Shown here: in pieces, positions 1-6,068 of the stretch | Layout: each line of letters begins with the position of its first letter | Position numbering within the stretch: position 1 is the stretch's first letter | NCBI GenBank assembly: GCA_003660235.1 | Contig: QGON01000050.1 | Location: 1-64,000 of the forward strand | Source: a bacterium endosymbiont of Escarpia laminata | Lineage (GTDB): Bacteria; Pseudomonadota; Gammaproteobacteria; Chromatiales; Chromatiaceae | Length of the DNA: 64,000 nt | Direction: 5' to 3' | Translations under genes and position numbers: made by a program | The notes under the pieces: generated by a model | Databases searched by the model: none | The model's input: the letters and a program-made list of their open reading frames with translations, nothing else | What the model was told of the DNA's origin: nothing

Positions 1-414
1 TATCCCGCCGATAGTTTTGATTTTCTGGGGTATTGCTTCCGAGCGAGGCTATCGCGCAATAGATGTGGCAAGTACTTCGTGAATTTTTCACCGGCGATCG
101 CGCCAAAGGCCAGGAAATCAATCTATGCGGAAATCAGGGATTGGCATATACCGCGTAGAAGCGAAACCTCGATCAGATTGCTGGCACAGATGATCAACCC
201 TGTTGTTCGTGGCTGGGTTGAATACTATGGCGCCTTCTACAAATCGAGTTTGCTTTTTCTGGTACACCTCTTGGACCGTCTGATCTTGAAGTGGGTTAGG
301 CGAAAATACAAAAAGCAGGGTGGCAATCTCAAGAGAGCGAAGCGTTGGATAAAGCGGGTTAAATCCCGGCATCCAGAGTTGTTCGTACACTGGTCGTTAC
401 TTCGTGCTAGCTGA
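1..414 (+). CDS. Group II intron reverse transcriptase/maturase, C-terminal part (cut by window edge)
   Basis: The reading frame is open from base 1, so the gene begins upstream of the window. What remains is about 137 residues of the C-terminal maturase (GIIM) region: FLGYCFRAR near the start, then NPVVRGWVEYYGAFYKS, a basic helix rich in Arg/Lys, and an end in FVHWSLL. These patterns are characteristic of bacterial group II intron-encoded proteins, which help the intron RNA fold and splice and act with it in retrohoming. A GTG at 79 lies inside the domain and is not a credible start. Intron domains V and VI follow 12 bases after the stop, as expected for an intron-encoded ORF in domain IV. 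Whether the upstream reverse transcriptase part is intact cannot be seen. Confidence 0.88.
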   Translation, partial: YPADSFDFLGYCFRARLSRNRCGKYFVNFSPAIAPKARKSIYAEIRDWHIPRRSETSIRLLAQMINPVVRGWVEYYGAFYKSSLLFLVHLLDRLILKWVRRKYKKQGGNLKRAKRWIKRVKSRHPELFVHWSLLRAS

Positions 415-425
415 CTGAATGATAA

Positions 426-498
426 GAGCCGTATGAATCGAGAGGTTCACGTACGGTTCTGTGAGAGGCTGAGGGGGAAGCTCCCTCGGCCTACTCGA
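426..498 (+). ncRNA. Group II intron domains V-VI and 3' end
   Basis: Bases 426-459 form the classic domain V hairpin: GAGCCGTAT pairs with GTACGGTTC around a bulged middle. A second stem-loop follows at 465-494 (GCTGAGGGGG / CTCCCTCGGC), fitting domain VI, and the sequence then reads CTACTCGACC. This is the usual 3' end of introns carrying this type of maturase. The exact 3' splice site is uncertain by a few bases. Confidence 0.8.
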
Positions 499-505
499 CC
501 AAGCG

Positions 506-542
506 CATTAACTCGGACAGCCAAAAGCGCTGTTTGTGCGAG
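506..542. repeat. attC-like half site next to the intron end
   Basis: ACTCGGACAGCCAAAAGCG at 511-529 closely resembles the left half of the four attC sites at 38.5-42.1 kb (ACTCGGACAGTCAAAAGCG). Over about 30 bases I count three differences from the composite of those sites. The variable loop and right half are missing. The intron therefore appears to lie in or beside an attC of the same family, and a broken cassette junction once existed here. Confidence 0.6.
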
Positions 543-682
543 TTTGGGGTCAGAGTAAAAACTCTTGGAGCCGACCCAATTTCCGGGATGTGTCGATACC
601 GGTTGTTGGGTCGAAAGCTCCTTATGCCCTTTCTTAGCCGTGAACGACCATATTGGCCATGGAACCCAGCGATCGTTGACCA

Positions 683-1192
683 TCAAACCTCAGAGTGCTC
701 AGTCATTTCGACTTCTGACAATGGGAGCATCAGCGTCATCGGCCTCAGTGGGGAATCTCTGAACCCGCACTTCAGGTACCATGCCTTGGCCTCTTCAGAC
801 AGGGCATGGACAAGCAGAGCCCGCACCCCCGCATGGCGTGATACGATCAATGTTCGGCGTATGGCATCAATTAGCAGGCCGCGCCCGATATTTTTGCTCT
901 GGTGTTGGCTGTCAACCGCCAACCGCCCAAGTACCATAACCGGGATAGGATCAGGCATATTTCGTCGCACACTTCCCGGCGTATCACCTCTGGCCACCGC
1001 TCCGGTTGCCAGGGTGTAATATCCGATAACCTGCTGATTCTCATCACAGACCACAAAGGTTCGCGAAGCGCCGGCGAGTTCATTTTTGAACGCACGGCGT
1101 TTCAACCATTCATCCAACGTGGCCTGCCCACATTTGAGGCCATCCAGCTCATGTTCCTGAGTGAGCGGTTCCGGTGGTTTCAGTCTTCCCAC
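683..1192 (-). CDS. GNAT-family toxin of a DUF1778/GNAT toxin-antitoxin pair
   Basis: This 169-residue GCN5-type N-acetyltransferase carries the acetyl-CoA-binding motif A around LGRLAVDSQHQSKNIGRGLL (residues 89-108) and a conserved Tyr-Leu-Lys-Cys-Gly-Phe segment near 138-143. The N-terminal segment (GQATLDEWLKRRA) is typical of the TacT/AtaT/KacT toxins, which block translation by acetylating the amino group of charged tRNAs. It lies directly downstream of a DUF1778 antitoxin gene on the same strand, overlapping it by 13 bases, the usual order for this class. Substrate tRNA cannot be told from the sequence. The length is normal and no damage is visible. Confidence 0.88.
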   Translation of the reverse strand: MGRLKPPEPLTQEHELDGLKCGQATLDEWLKRRAFKNELAGASRTFVVCDENQQVIGYYTLATGAVARGDTPGSVRRNMPDPIPVMVLGRLAVDSQHQSKNIGRGLLIDAIRRTLIVSRHAGVRALLVHALSEEAKAWYLKCGFRDSPLRPMTLMLPLSEVEMTEHSEV

Positions 1193-1458
1193 GGTGCTTT
1201 CGTCTTCATCAACTTTTGCAGTGCTGGATTGTCCTCAACCGGGGCCACTAAGGCTTTTTCGAAGACTTCGAATTCGGCTGCATCGAGATGGAAAAACTGC
1301 TGGTTCATTAGTACATTTTCCGCTTCACGACAGACCACTTCCAGCATGAAGTCGGAACGGCTTTTGCCGAGCACAGCAGCCGCTTTATCGATCAGGGATC
1401 GCTGTATTGGCAAGGCTCTGAGGTTAATAGGCGCATCTCGAATGGTGGAATGTGCCAT
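1180..1458 (-). CDS. DUF1778 ribbon-helix-helix antitoxin
   Basis: The 92-residue protein has an N-terminal ribbon-helix-helix: a short strand (INLRALPIQRSLIDKAA) and helices ending with the family pattern KSRSDFMLEVVCREAENVL. A C-terminal tail follows that would wrap and neutralise the acetyltransferase. These are the features of TacA/AtaR-type antitoxins, which also repress their own promoter together with the toxin. The gene precedes and overlaps the GNAT toxin. A large dyad lies 13 bases upstream of the start and is the likely operator. A good ribosome binding site (AGGAGA) sits just upstream of the ATG at 1458. Confidence 0.88.
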   Translation of the reverse strand: MAHSTIRDAPINLRALPIQRSLIDKAAAVLGKSRSDFMLEVVCREAENVLMNQQFFHLDAAEFEVFEKALVAPVEDNPALQKLMKTKAPWED

Positions 1459-1470
1459 GATTCATCTCCT

Positions 1471-1514
1471 GTATATTGAATAGATACACACTAGCGTATA
1501 TCTATCTGATATAC
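1471..1514. promoter_or_regulatory. Composite dyad, probable operator of the GNAT/DUF1778 pair
   Basis: Two nested inverted repeats share one axis: GTATAT (1471-1476) with ATATAC (1509-1514), and ATAGATA (1480-1486) with TATCTAT (1499-1505). The AT-rich block lies immediately upstream of the antitoxin start on the minus strand. Autoregulation by the antitoxin-toxin complex at such sites is known for this class; its use here is inferred. Confidence 0.6.
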
Positions 1515-1584
1515 AATATGGGCGTTGGATTCAAATTTGGCGACCTATAAAGATGTTTTTTCGACTGCGAAATAAGAAAAATTT

Positions 1585-1637
1585 AGGGACAGACCACGAT
1601 TTCTTATGATCAGTTTTTAGTAAATCGTGGTCTGACC
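1585..1637. repeat. REP-like imperfect palindrome
   Basis: GGGACAGACCACGATTT at 1585-1601 is mirrored by AAATCGTGGTCTGACCCC at 1621-1638, leaving a loop of about 19 bases. The stretch is non-coding. Such hairpins ending in GGGAC/GACCCC belong to interspersed palindromic elements; other elements with related ends occur at 2.36-2.47, 3.24, 42.1 and 45.5 kb. Confidence 0.6.
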
Positions 1638-1776
1638 CCTATTACACCCTATTACACACCTATTACAGAAACCGGCTGGACAATAACCATGAAAAATCTA
1701 GGTAAATTCGCCTCTGGAACTTTGGGGCGTGATTAGGCAAACTGCGGGTGAACAGAAGCTGCGACCAGGTGTAGTC

Positions 1777-2322
1777 ATGCATGAAATCCTACTTAAGCTC
1801 TACCGCGACCACGTCCATTTTTTTAAATTGATGGATATTTTCGAAGTCGAACTGGATCGTCTGAAACAGGGAGGCATGACCTCGAACGATTTGATCACGG
1901 AGGTTGTGAACTACATGCGAGACTACTCCGACACCATTCATCACCCGATCGAAGATCACCTCTACCAGATTAACCTGGCGCGAACAGACGATGGGCGCGA
2001 GGCGCTGGAACAACTGCTGGTTCATCACCAGGCGATTATGAACATGACACGTGAATTCAGGCTGGCCATTGAACAGTTGGGTAAGCCGGATGGTCTCTCT
2101 ATTGATGAAGTGGAGAAGCTGGGTCGAGACTACCTGGATCATCAGCGCAGCCACATGACGTTTGAAGAGGAGAAGGCCTTCCCGTTGCTGGCTGAACAGC
2201 TGGGCCCGGAAGATTTCGACTATGCCAGCGGGGCATTGCCAGCTGACCAGGATCCATTGCTGGCACCAGGGTTACAGGAGCGTTACCCGGCTCTGCACAG
2301 CTATTTACAGAAACACGGATAA
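1777..2322 (+). CDS. Hemerythrin HHE domain protein
   Basis: This all-helical cation-binding protein has the ligand pattern of hemerythrin-like di-iron proteins: His in LYRDHVHFFKL (first helix), IHHPIEDHLY (second), HHQAIMNMTREF (third), and HQRSHMTFEEEKAFPLL (fourth). Family members bind oxygen or nitric oxide, or act in iron-sulfur cluster repair; the substrate here is unknown. The frame is open from a GTG at 1729, but the domain starts at the ATG at 1777, which has an AGG about eight bases upstream, so I prefer it. It stands alone between repeat-rich spacers, with no obvious operon partner. Confidence 0.85.
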   Translation: MHEILLKLYRDHVHFFKLMDIFEVELDRLKQGGMTSNDLITEVVNYMRDYSDTIHHPIEDHLYQINLARTDDGREALEQLLVHHQAIMNMTREFRLAIEQLGKPDGLSIDEVEKLGRDYLDHQRSHMTFEEEKAFPLLAEQLGPEDFDYASGALPADQDPLLAPGLQERYPALHSYLQKHG

Positions 2323-2360
2323 TGCTCTTCTGCGTGTCCTGGGTTTCCTAAACTATGAAA

Positions 2361-2472
2361 AATAATAGGGGACGTAATAGGGGACGGGACGTAATAGGGG
2401 ACGTACCACCAATACGGGAAAGGGGACGGATTTATTCTGTTGGGAAGTTGCTAATAATAAATCTGTCCCCTT
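2361..2472. repeat. Cluster of AATAGGGGAC repeats plus a palindrome
   Basis: AATAGGGGACGT occurs in three near-tandem copies between 2364 and 2410, the last running on into ACGTACCACC. Directly after, AAGGGGACGGATTTATT (about 2420-2436) is mirrored by AATAAATCTGTCCCCTT (2456-2472). The segment holds no gene. It fills most of the gap between the hemerythrin and the next toxin-antitoxin pair. Confidence 0.6.
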
Positions 2473-2527
2473 ATTCCAGTGGAGCTTGGGTACGAGCGGA
2501 ATAAATTATTGCCCTTTTAGTCGTGTC

Positions 2528-2539
2528 TGACTATAGTCA
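2528..2539. promoter_or_regulatory. Perfect 12-base palindrome upstream of the antitoxin gene
   Basis: TGACTATAGTCA is a perfect palindrome 31 bases upstream of the Phd-type antitoxin ATG. Phd/YefM antitoxins repress their own operons at short palindromes, so this is a candidate operator. Nothing else in the sequence tests it. Confidence 0.45.
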
Positions 2540-2570
2540 CAACCATGGTCATCAAAATATCTAAATCAGC

Positions 2571-2804
2571 ATGAAAGAGCAGACAATCAAGGCGTCAGAG
2601 TTCAAAGCAAAATGTCTACAGCTAATGGATGAGGTAAGTGAGACGGGCAAGGAGATCATTATCACCAAAAATGGCCGACCAGTTAGCAAAATGGTCCCGA
2701 TCAGAAAGAGGCCAAAAATGCTGTTTGGCGGCCACAAGGATCAGATAACAGTTAAAGGCGACATCATTGAACCGCTTGATGTTGAATGGGATGCAATGCA
2801 GTGA
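2571..2804 (+). CDS. Phd/YefM-family antitoxin
   Basis: The 77-residue protein opens with the Phd/YefM DNA-binding fold: IKASEFKAKCLQLMDEV, then GKEIIITKNGRPVSKMVP, the loop and strand seen in prevent-host-death antitoxins. The C-terminal tail (DIIEPLDVEWDA) is the part expected to bind and block the toxin. Its stop overlaps the GTG start of a PIN-domain toxin gene, so the two are translationally coupled. Autoregulation through the palindrome 31 bases upstream is likely. Confidence 0.88.
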   Translation: MKEQTIKASEFKAKCLQLMDEVSETGKEIIITKNGRPVSKMVPIRKRPKMLFGGHKDQITVKGDIIEPLDVEWDAMQ

Positions 2805-3199
2805 TTCTGCTCGACACCCATGCCCTGATCTGGCTTGATCAGGGCAGTGACAAACTGGGCAGCCAGTCACGATCGGCAATTGACGCAGCATTTGGGTCCG
2901 ATTCCCTAACTGTTTCTGCTATTTCATTTTGGGAAATCGCCATGCTAAAGCGCAAGGGACGACTGCAGATGCCGCCAGTAAAGCGCTGGCGTCAGGAACT
3001 ACTCAACAGCGGACTCAATGAGATTCCCGTGGACGGGATGATCTGTATCGCCTCCATTGGGCTGCCCCACTTTCACCCTGATCCCGCCGATAGGATTATT
3101 GTTGCTACTGCCACCCATCATGATGCGACGTTGGTGACTGCCGACACTAAAATTCTTGCCTGGAATGACGAACTAAAGCGAATTGATGCGCGTAGCTGA
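2801..3199 (+). CDS. PIN-domain ribonuclease toxin (VapC-like)
   Basis: The protein begins VILLDTHALIWLDQG, the first acidic motif of PIN nucleases. A second acidic site follows in AISFWEIAML, then DPADRIIVATATHHDATLVTADTKI with the two remaining acidic residues. These form the Mg-dependent active site of VapC-type endoribonucleases, which cleave tRNA or rRNA. The pairing with a Phd-type rather than a VapB-type antitoxin is a common combination. I place the start at the GTG at 2801 overlapping the antitoxin stop; an in-frame ATG at 2786 would add five residues that are not part of the domain. Confidence 0.88.
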   Translation: MILLDTHALIWLDQGSDKLGSQSRSAIDAAFGSDSLTVSAISFWEIAMLKRKGRLQMPPVKRWRQELLNSGLNEIPVDGMICIASIGLPHFHPDPADRIIVATATHHDATLVTADTKILAWNDELKRIDARS

Positions 3200-3237
3200 C
3201 GCACATCAGGACCCCGTGATATGCACGCGATACAAAC

Positions 3238-3254
3238 AATAGGGGACGTACCAC
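3238..3254. repeat. Single AATAGGGGACGTACCAC repeat copy
   Basis: This 17-base word is identical to the end of the cluster at 2393-2409 and related to the GGGACGCACCACG end at 42147-42159. It is followed by TTTTTTCGTT, also present in the 42.1 kb copy. It marks another insertion of the same short element family. Confidence 0.55.
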
Positions 3255-3286
3255 AGTTTTTTCGTTGCCTGCTGACTCTGATCAGA

Positions 3287-3309
3287 TGACCTAAACTCTA
3301 CTTAGGTCA
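3287..3309. promoter_or_regulatory. Inverted repeat upstream of the GltD-like gene
   Basis: TGACCTAA (3287-3294) and TTAGGTCA (3302-3309) form a perfect 8-base inverted repeat with a 7-base spacer, ending 17 bases before the ATG at 3327. The position suits a repressor site or a leader hairpin. No regulator gene is adjacent. Confidence 0.45.
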
Positions 3310-3326
3310 TTATTGGTCAGAGATTC

Positions 3327-4772
3327 ATGCAAGATCTCCATGGTTTTCTGCGGCGCCCGCGGGAGGAGGCGGCCAAGGAACATCCCAAGGTTCGTATTCG
3401 CCACTGGGGTGAATATGTCGACGTCATGCCTGATACACAGGCGTCAAGACAGGCGAACCGCTGCATGGATTGCGGTACGCCTTACTGCCACCACTACTGC
3501 CCGGTGCATAACATCATCCCTGAGTGGAATATGTTGGTGGAGAGCCGGGACTGGCGCCGTGCCTACGATCAGCTGGATACGACCAACAGCTTTCCTGAGA
3601 TCACCGGGCGTCTCTGCTCCGCCCCCTGTGAAAACGCCTGCACCCTCAGTCTCGCTCAATTCCCGGTCACGATAAAAAATATTGAGCTTGCGATTGCAGA
3701 GCGCGCCTGGTCGTCCGGCTGGGTGCAGCCCCAGCCCAGCGTTCATAAACGGGATCAACGGGTGTCGGTCATTGGTTCAGGTCCCGCTGGTTTAGCCTGT
3801 GCCCAGCAGTTGGCACGGGCGGGTTATAGGGTGACGGTCTTTGAAAAAGCGGATCGCATCGGCGGTCTGCTGCGCTACGGCATCCCAGATTTCCGGCTCG
3901 ATAAGCGCATAGTGGATCGTCGTCTGCAACAGCTCGAAGCCGAGGGCGTCTCTTTCCGCACCGGGGTTCATGTTGGCGTTACGATGGCTGTGCCGGATTT
4001 GCAACAATCGGCGGATGCGGTGGTATTGGCTTGTGGTTCGGCTCAACCCCGCGAGGCGGTTGTTCCTGGCCGTGAGTTGCGGGGTATCCACTATGCTATC
4101 GACTACCTCTCACAGCAGAACCGGCGGGTCGCGGGGCATAAGAGTGATCCGGCATCCGTGATTGACGCCAGAGACAAGTCGGTGGTGGTGATTGGTGGAG
4201 GGGATACCGGCAGCGACTGTCTGGGTACGGCAATCCGGCAGGGGGCGAAAGTGGTGACTCAGGTGCAGTACCATGAGCGGCCTTCAAAGGAAGCCGATGT
4301 GTTGGAGCACTGGCCGAAACCGGTACCGCAAGCAGGTGAAACAGATACAGAGGCGGAGGGTGCGGAGCGTATCTGGGGCTGGGATACCTGCAGTTTTGAG
4401 GGGCGTGACGACAGCATAAGCCATGTGGTTATGCAGCGTCTGTTGTGGATTCAACAGGCGGATGGCCGTTGGTCGAAGCAGCCGCTGCCTAACCAGCGGT
4501 TACAGATGTCGGCCGGGCTTGTGCTGCTGGCGATGGGGTATGCCCATCCCGTGCATGCGGGGCTGCTGGAGCATTTAAGGGTCGCTCTCGATCACCGTGG
4601 TAACGTGGCGGCGAATGCGCAGGATTATCAGACCAGTGTCAGGGGTGTGTTCGCCTGCGGTGATGTGCGCCGGGGGCAGTCTTTAGTGGTATGGGCGATT
4701 CGCGAAGGGCGGCAGTGTGCGCGGGCGGTGGATATCTGGCTTTCAGGATCGAGTGATCTGCCCGGGATATGA
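3327..4772 (+). CDS. GltD-like NAD(P)H-dependent oxidoreductase, stand-alone paralogue
   Basis: The 481-residue protein has the full layout of the glutamate synthase small subunit family. The N-terminus has four cysteines (46, 49, 54, 58) and a second group in GRLCSAPCENACTL, for two [4Fe-4S] clusters. An FAD-binding motif ([19 protein letters not shown]) lies near residue 148 and an NADPH-binding motif ([13 protein letters not shown]) near 288. The C-terminal [19 protein letters not shown] closes the flavin site. It resembles the gltB-linked gltD at 21967 in the same window but has no large subunit next to it. It may feed electrons to another partner, as such orphans do elsewhere. A repeat cluster and an inverted repeat lie just upstream. 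Confidence 0.85.
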   Translation: MQDLHGFLRRPREEAAKEHPKVRIRHWGEYVDVMPDTQASRQANRCMDCGTPYCHHYCPVHNIIPEWNMLVESRDWRRAYDQLDTTNSFPEITGRLCSAPCENACTLSLAQFPVTIKNIELAIAERAWSSGWVQPQPSVHKRDQRVSVIGSGPAGLACAQQLARAGYRVTVFEKADRIGGLLRYGIPDFRLDKRIVDRRLQQLEAEGVSFRTGVHVGVTMAVPDLQQSADAVVLACGSAQPREAVVPGRELRGIHYAIDYLSQQNRRVAGHKSDPASVIDARDKSVVVIGGGDTGSDCLGTAIRQGAKVVTQVQYHERPSKEADVLEHWPKPVPQAGETDTEAEGAERIWGWDTCSFEGRDDSISHVVMQRLLWIQQADGRWSKQPLPNQRLQMSAGLVLLAMGYAHPVHAGLLEHLRVALDHRGNVAANAQDYQTSVRGVFACGDVRRGQSLVVWAIREGRQCARAVDIWLSGSSDLPGI

Positions 4773-5026
4773 TTATTCGCTATTGGCACAGATGCCCGGG
4801 CAATGTGTAGGAACGAAGGATGGAGTCAGATGTTATCACTGCCTGACGTGGCGCGCTTGCGTCAGTGAACTAAAATTAGAGTAGGGATGATGGAGACCCC
4901 CGAGGTTTGGGGTTACTCCAAAGCCAGTGAGTTGGCGTTGATAATAGCGATGTCCTCCCCGGTCTCGTTTCCCCACAGCCGTTACATCGAGGCCGGAGTG
5001 GTCTATCGAATCTTTAGGAGGTTGTC

Positions 5027-5341
5027 ATGAAAGTCTTTATGTTGATGGCAGGTAGCGGTCCGTTGATGATTCTCACCTCTCACACCTCGATAGAAGAGCC
5101 TGAGATGTTGGAAAAACTCGCAAGTAAGGGTATCGATAAGTTCCTTGCCTATGAAGTTCCCTTCGATCTGGCCAAGGCGCGTTACGGCGGTCACTTCACC
5201 GTAGTGGCCAATGATCTGCACGAAACCGATGATCTGAGGGTGCTGGACTACAATGGTGAGCGGGCATTTCGTCTCTTTACCTTTGCTGAGCTGGGGCCGG
5301 TAATGATGCATGAGCCGGTAGAGGCGAAGCGGGCTGCGTAA
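5027..5341 (+). CDS. Uncharacterised small protein
   Basis: I do not recognise a named family. The 104-residue protein has a strong ribosome binding site (TAGGAGGT) ahead of the ATG. It is predicted soluble and mixed alpha/beta, with a hydrophobic first strand (MKVFMLMAGSGPLMILTSH) and an acidic middle. The compact regular pattern (VPFDLAKARYGGHFTVVAND, then RVLDYNGERAFRLFTFAELG) looks like a real folded domain. The 254 bases upstream hold no other gene. It may be monocistronic: a perfect palindrome follows 21 bases after the stop and the next gene is convergent. Confidence 0.7.
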   Translation: MKVFMLMAGSGPLMILTSHTSIEEPEMLEKLASKGIDKFLAYEVPFDLAKARYGGHFTVVANDLHETDDLRVLDYNGERAFRLFTFAELGPVMMHEPVEAKRAA

Positions 5342-5362
5342 GACCCTGTTTGGGATGGTGCA

Positions 5363-5390
5363 GGGACGGAGTCAAATTTGACTCCGTCCC
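5363..5390. repeat. Perfect 28-base palindrome between convergent genes
   Basis: The arm GGGACGGAGTCAAA is followed immediately by its exact reverse complement. It lies between two convergent genes and could act as a bidirectional terminator or a REP unit. No T-tract follows on either side. Its GGGAC ends match the palindromes near 1.6 and 2.4 kb. Confidence 0.6.
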
Positions 5391-5406
5391 CTCATGGCAT
5401 AAGGGG

Positions 5407-6015
5407 TCATGCGGAAGAGGAATGGCTGTCGAGCTGTTTCAGCTGTGACAGGGTTGCCCCTTGGGTCGTCCTGTTGTCGATGGGGTCCAGAGGTTTGCTG
5501 AAGCGCCCTTTGGTCGGCAGTACCACCAGGTCGATGGTGGTTCCACCCGCCTGGAAACGGAAACCGGGTATTGTCTGTTTTGAACCGTCGCCAAACTTCA
5601 TTCTCCATTGGCGCTCATCCCAGGGGATGTGCAGGTCCGAGAGGGCAAAGATCACCTCTTCCGAGGTGTCGGCAGAGAGGTGCAGGCGGATTGGGCTGTT
5701 CCGATCGGCAGTGCCGTGCAAAACAGGGCCGACCAGCAGTGGCTTGAAACGGGCAAGTGCGCCCATGGCTTCCATGGCGAGACGGCGCAGACGTTGCAGT
5801 GCTGTCGCCTGATCCTCTCCACGAAACAGACGCTGTTGCTCACGCAGAGCGCTTTCGATCTCATCGCGATTGGGCATCAGGCGTCTGTTACCGAGACCAA
5901 GCCGGTCGGCTGCCTTTTGGCAGGCGTAGTTGTAATCTCCTGAACGCAGTTCGGTAAGGATACGAGCTGCCTCGTAGGCGATGCGGCGCTGGGATTCCCG
6001 GTTATTCGCTTTCAT
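5407..6015 (-). CDS. Uncharacterised conserved protein, possible nucleotidyltransferase-like fold
   Basis: The 202-residue protein starts with a basic helical region (RRIAYEAARILTELRSGDYNYACQKAADRLGL) typical of small gammaproteobacterial proteins of unknown role. The centre (LVGPVLHGTADRNSPIRLHL, then DLHIPWDERQWRM) loosely recalls nucleotidyltransferase-fold proteins, with a G..L.GTA..NSPI stretch where a catalytic loop would be. The usual paired aspartates are not evident, so catalysis should not be assumed. It follows mrcA and faces the opposite way to the gene at 5027. The ATG at 6015 is the only sensible start. Confidence 0.65.
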   Translation of the reverse strand: MKANNRESQRRIAYEAARILTELRSGDYNYACQKAADRLGLGNRRLMPNRDEIESALREQQRLFRGEDQATALQRLRRLAMEAMGALARFKPLLVGPVLHGTADRNSPIRLHLSADTSEEVIFALSDLHIPWDERQWRMKFGDGSKQTIPGFRFQAGGTTIDLVVLPTKGRFSKPLDPIDNRTTQGATLSQLKQLDSHSSSA

Positions 6016-6068
6016 GCTTCATGGGTGGACGCTGATAATGGGGATAGGATTTTGCCAGAGATTAAAAT

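Noticed and set aside
4773-5026. A small RNA or riboswitch in the spacer before 5027
   Set aside because: The GACCCCCGAGGTTTGGGGTT stretch near 4895 can form a weak hairpin but nothing matches a known class.
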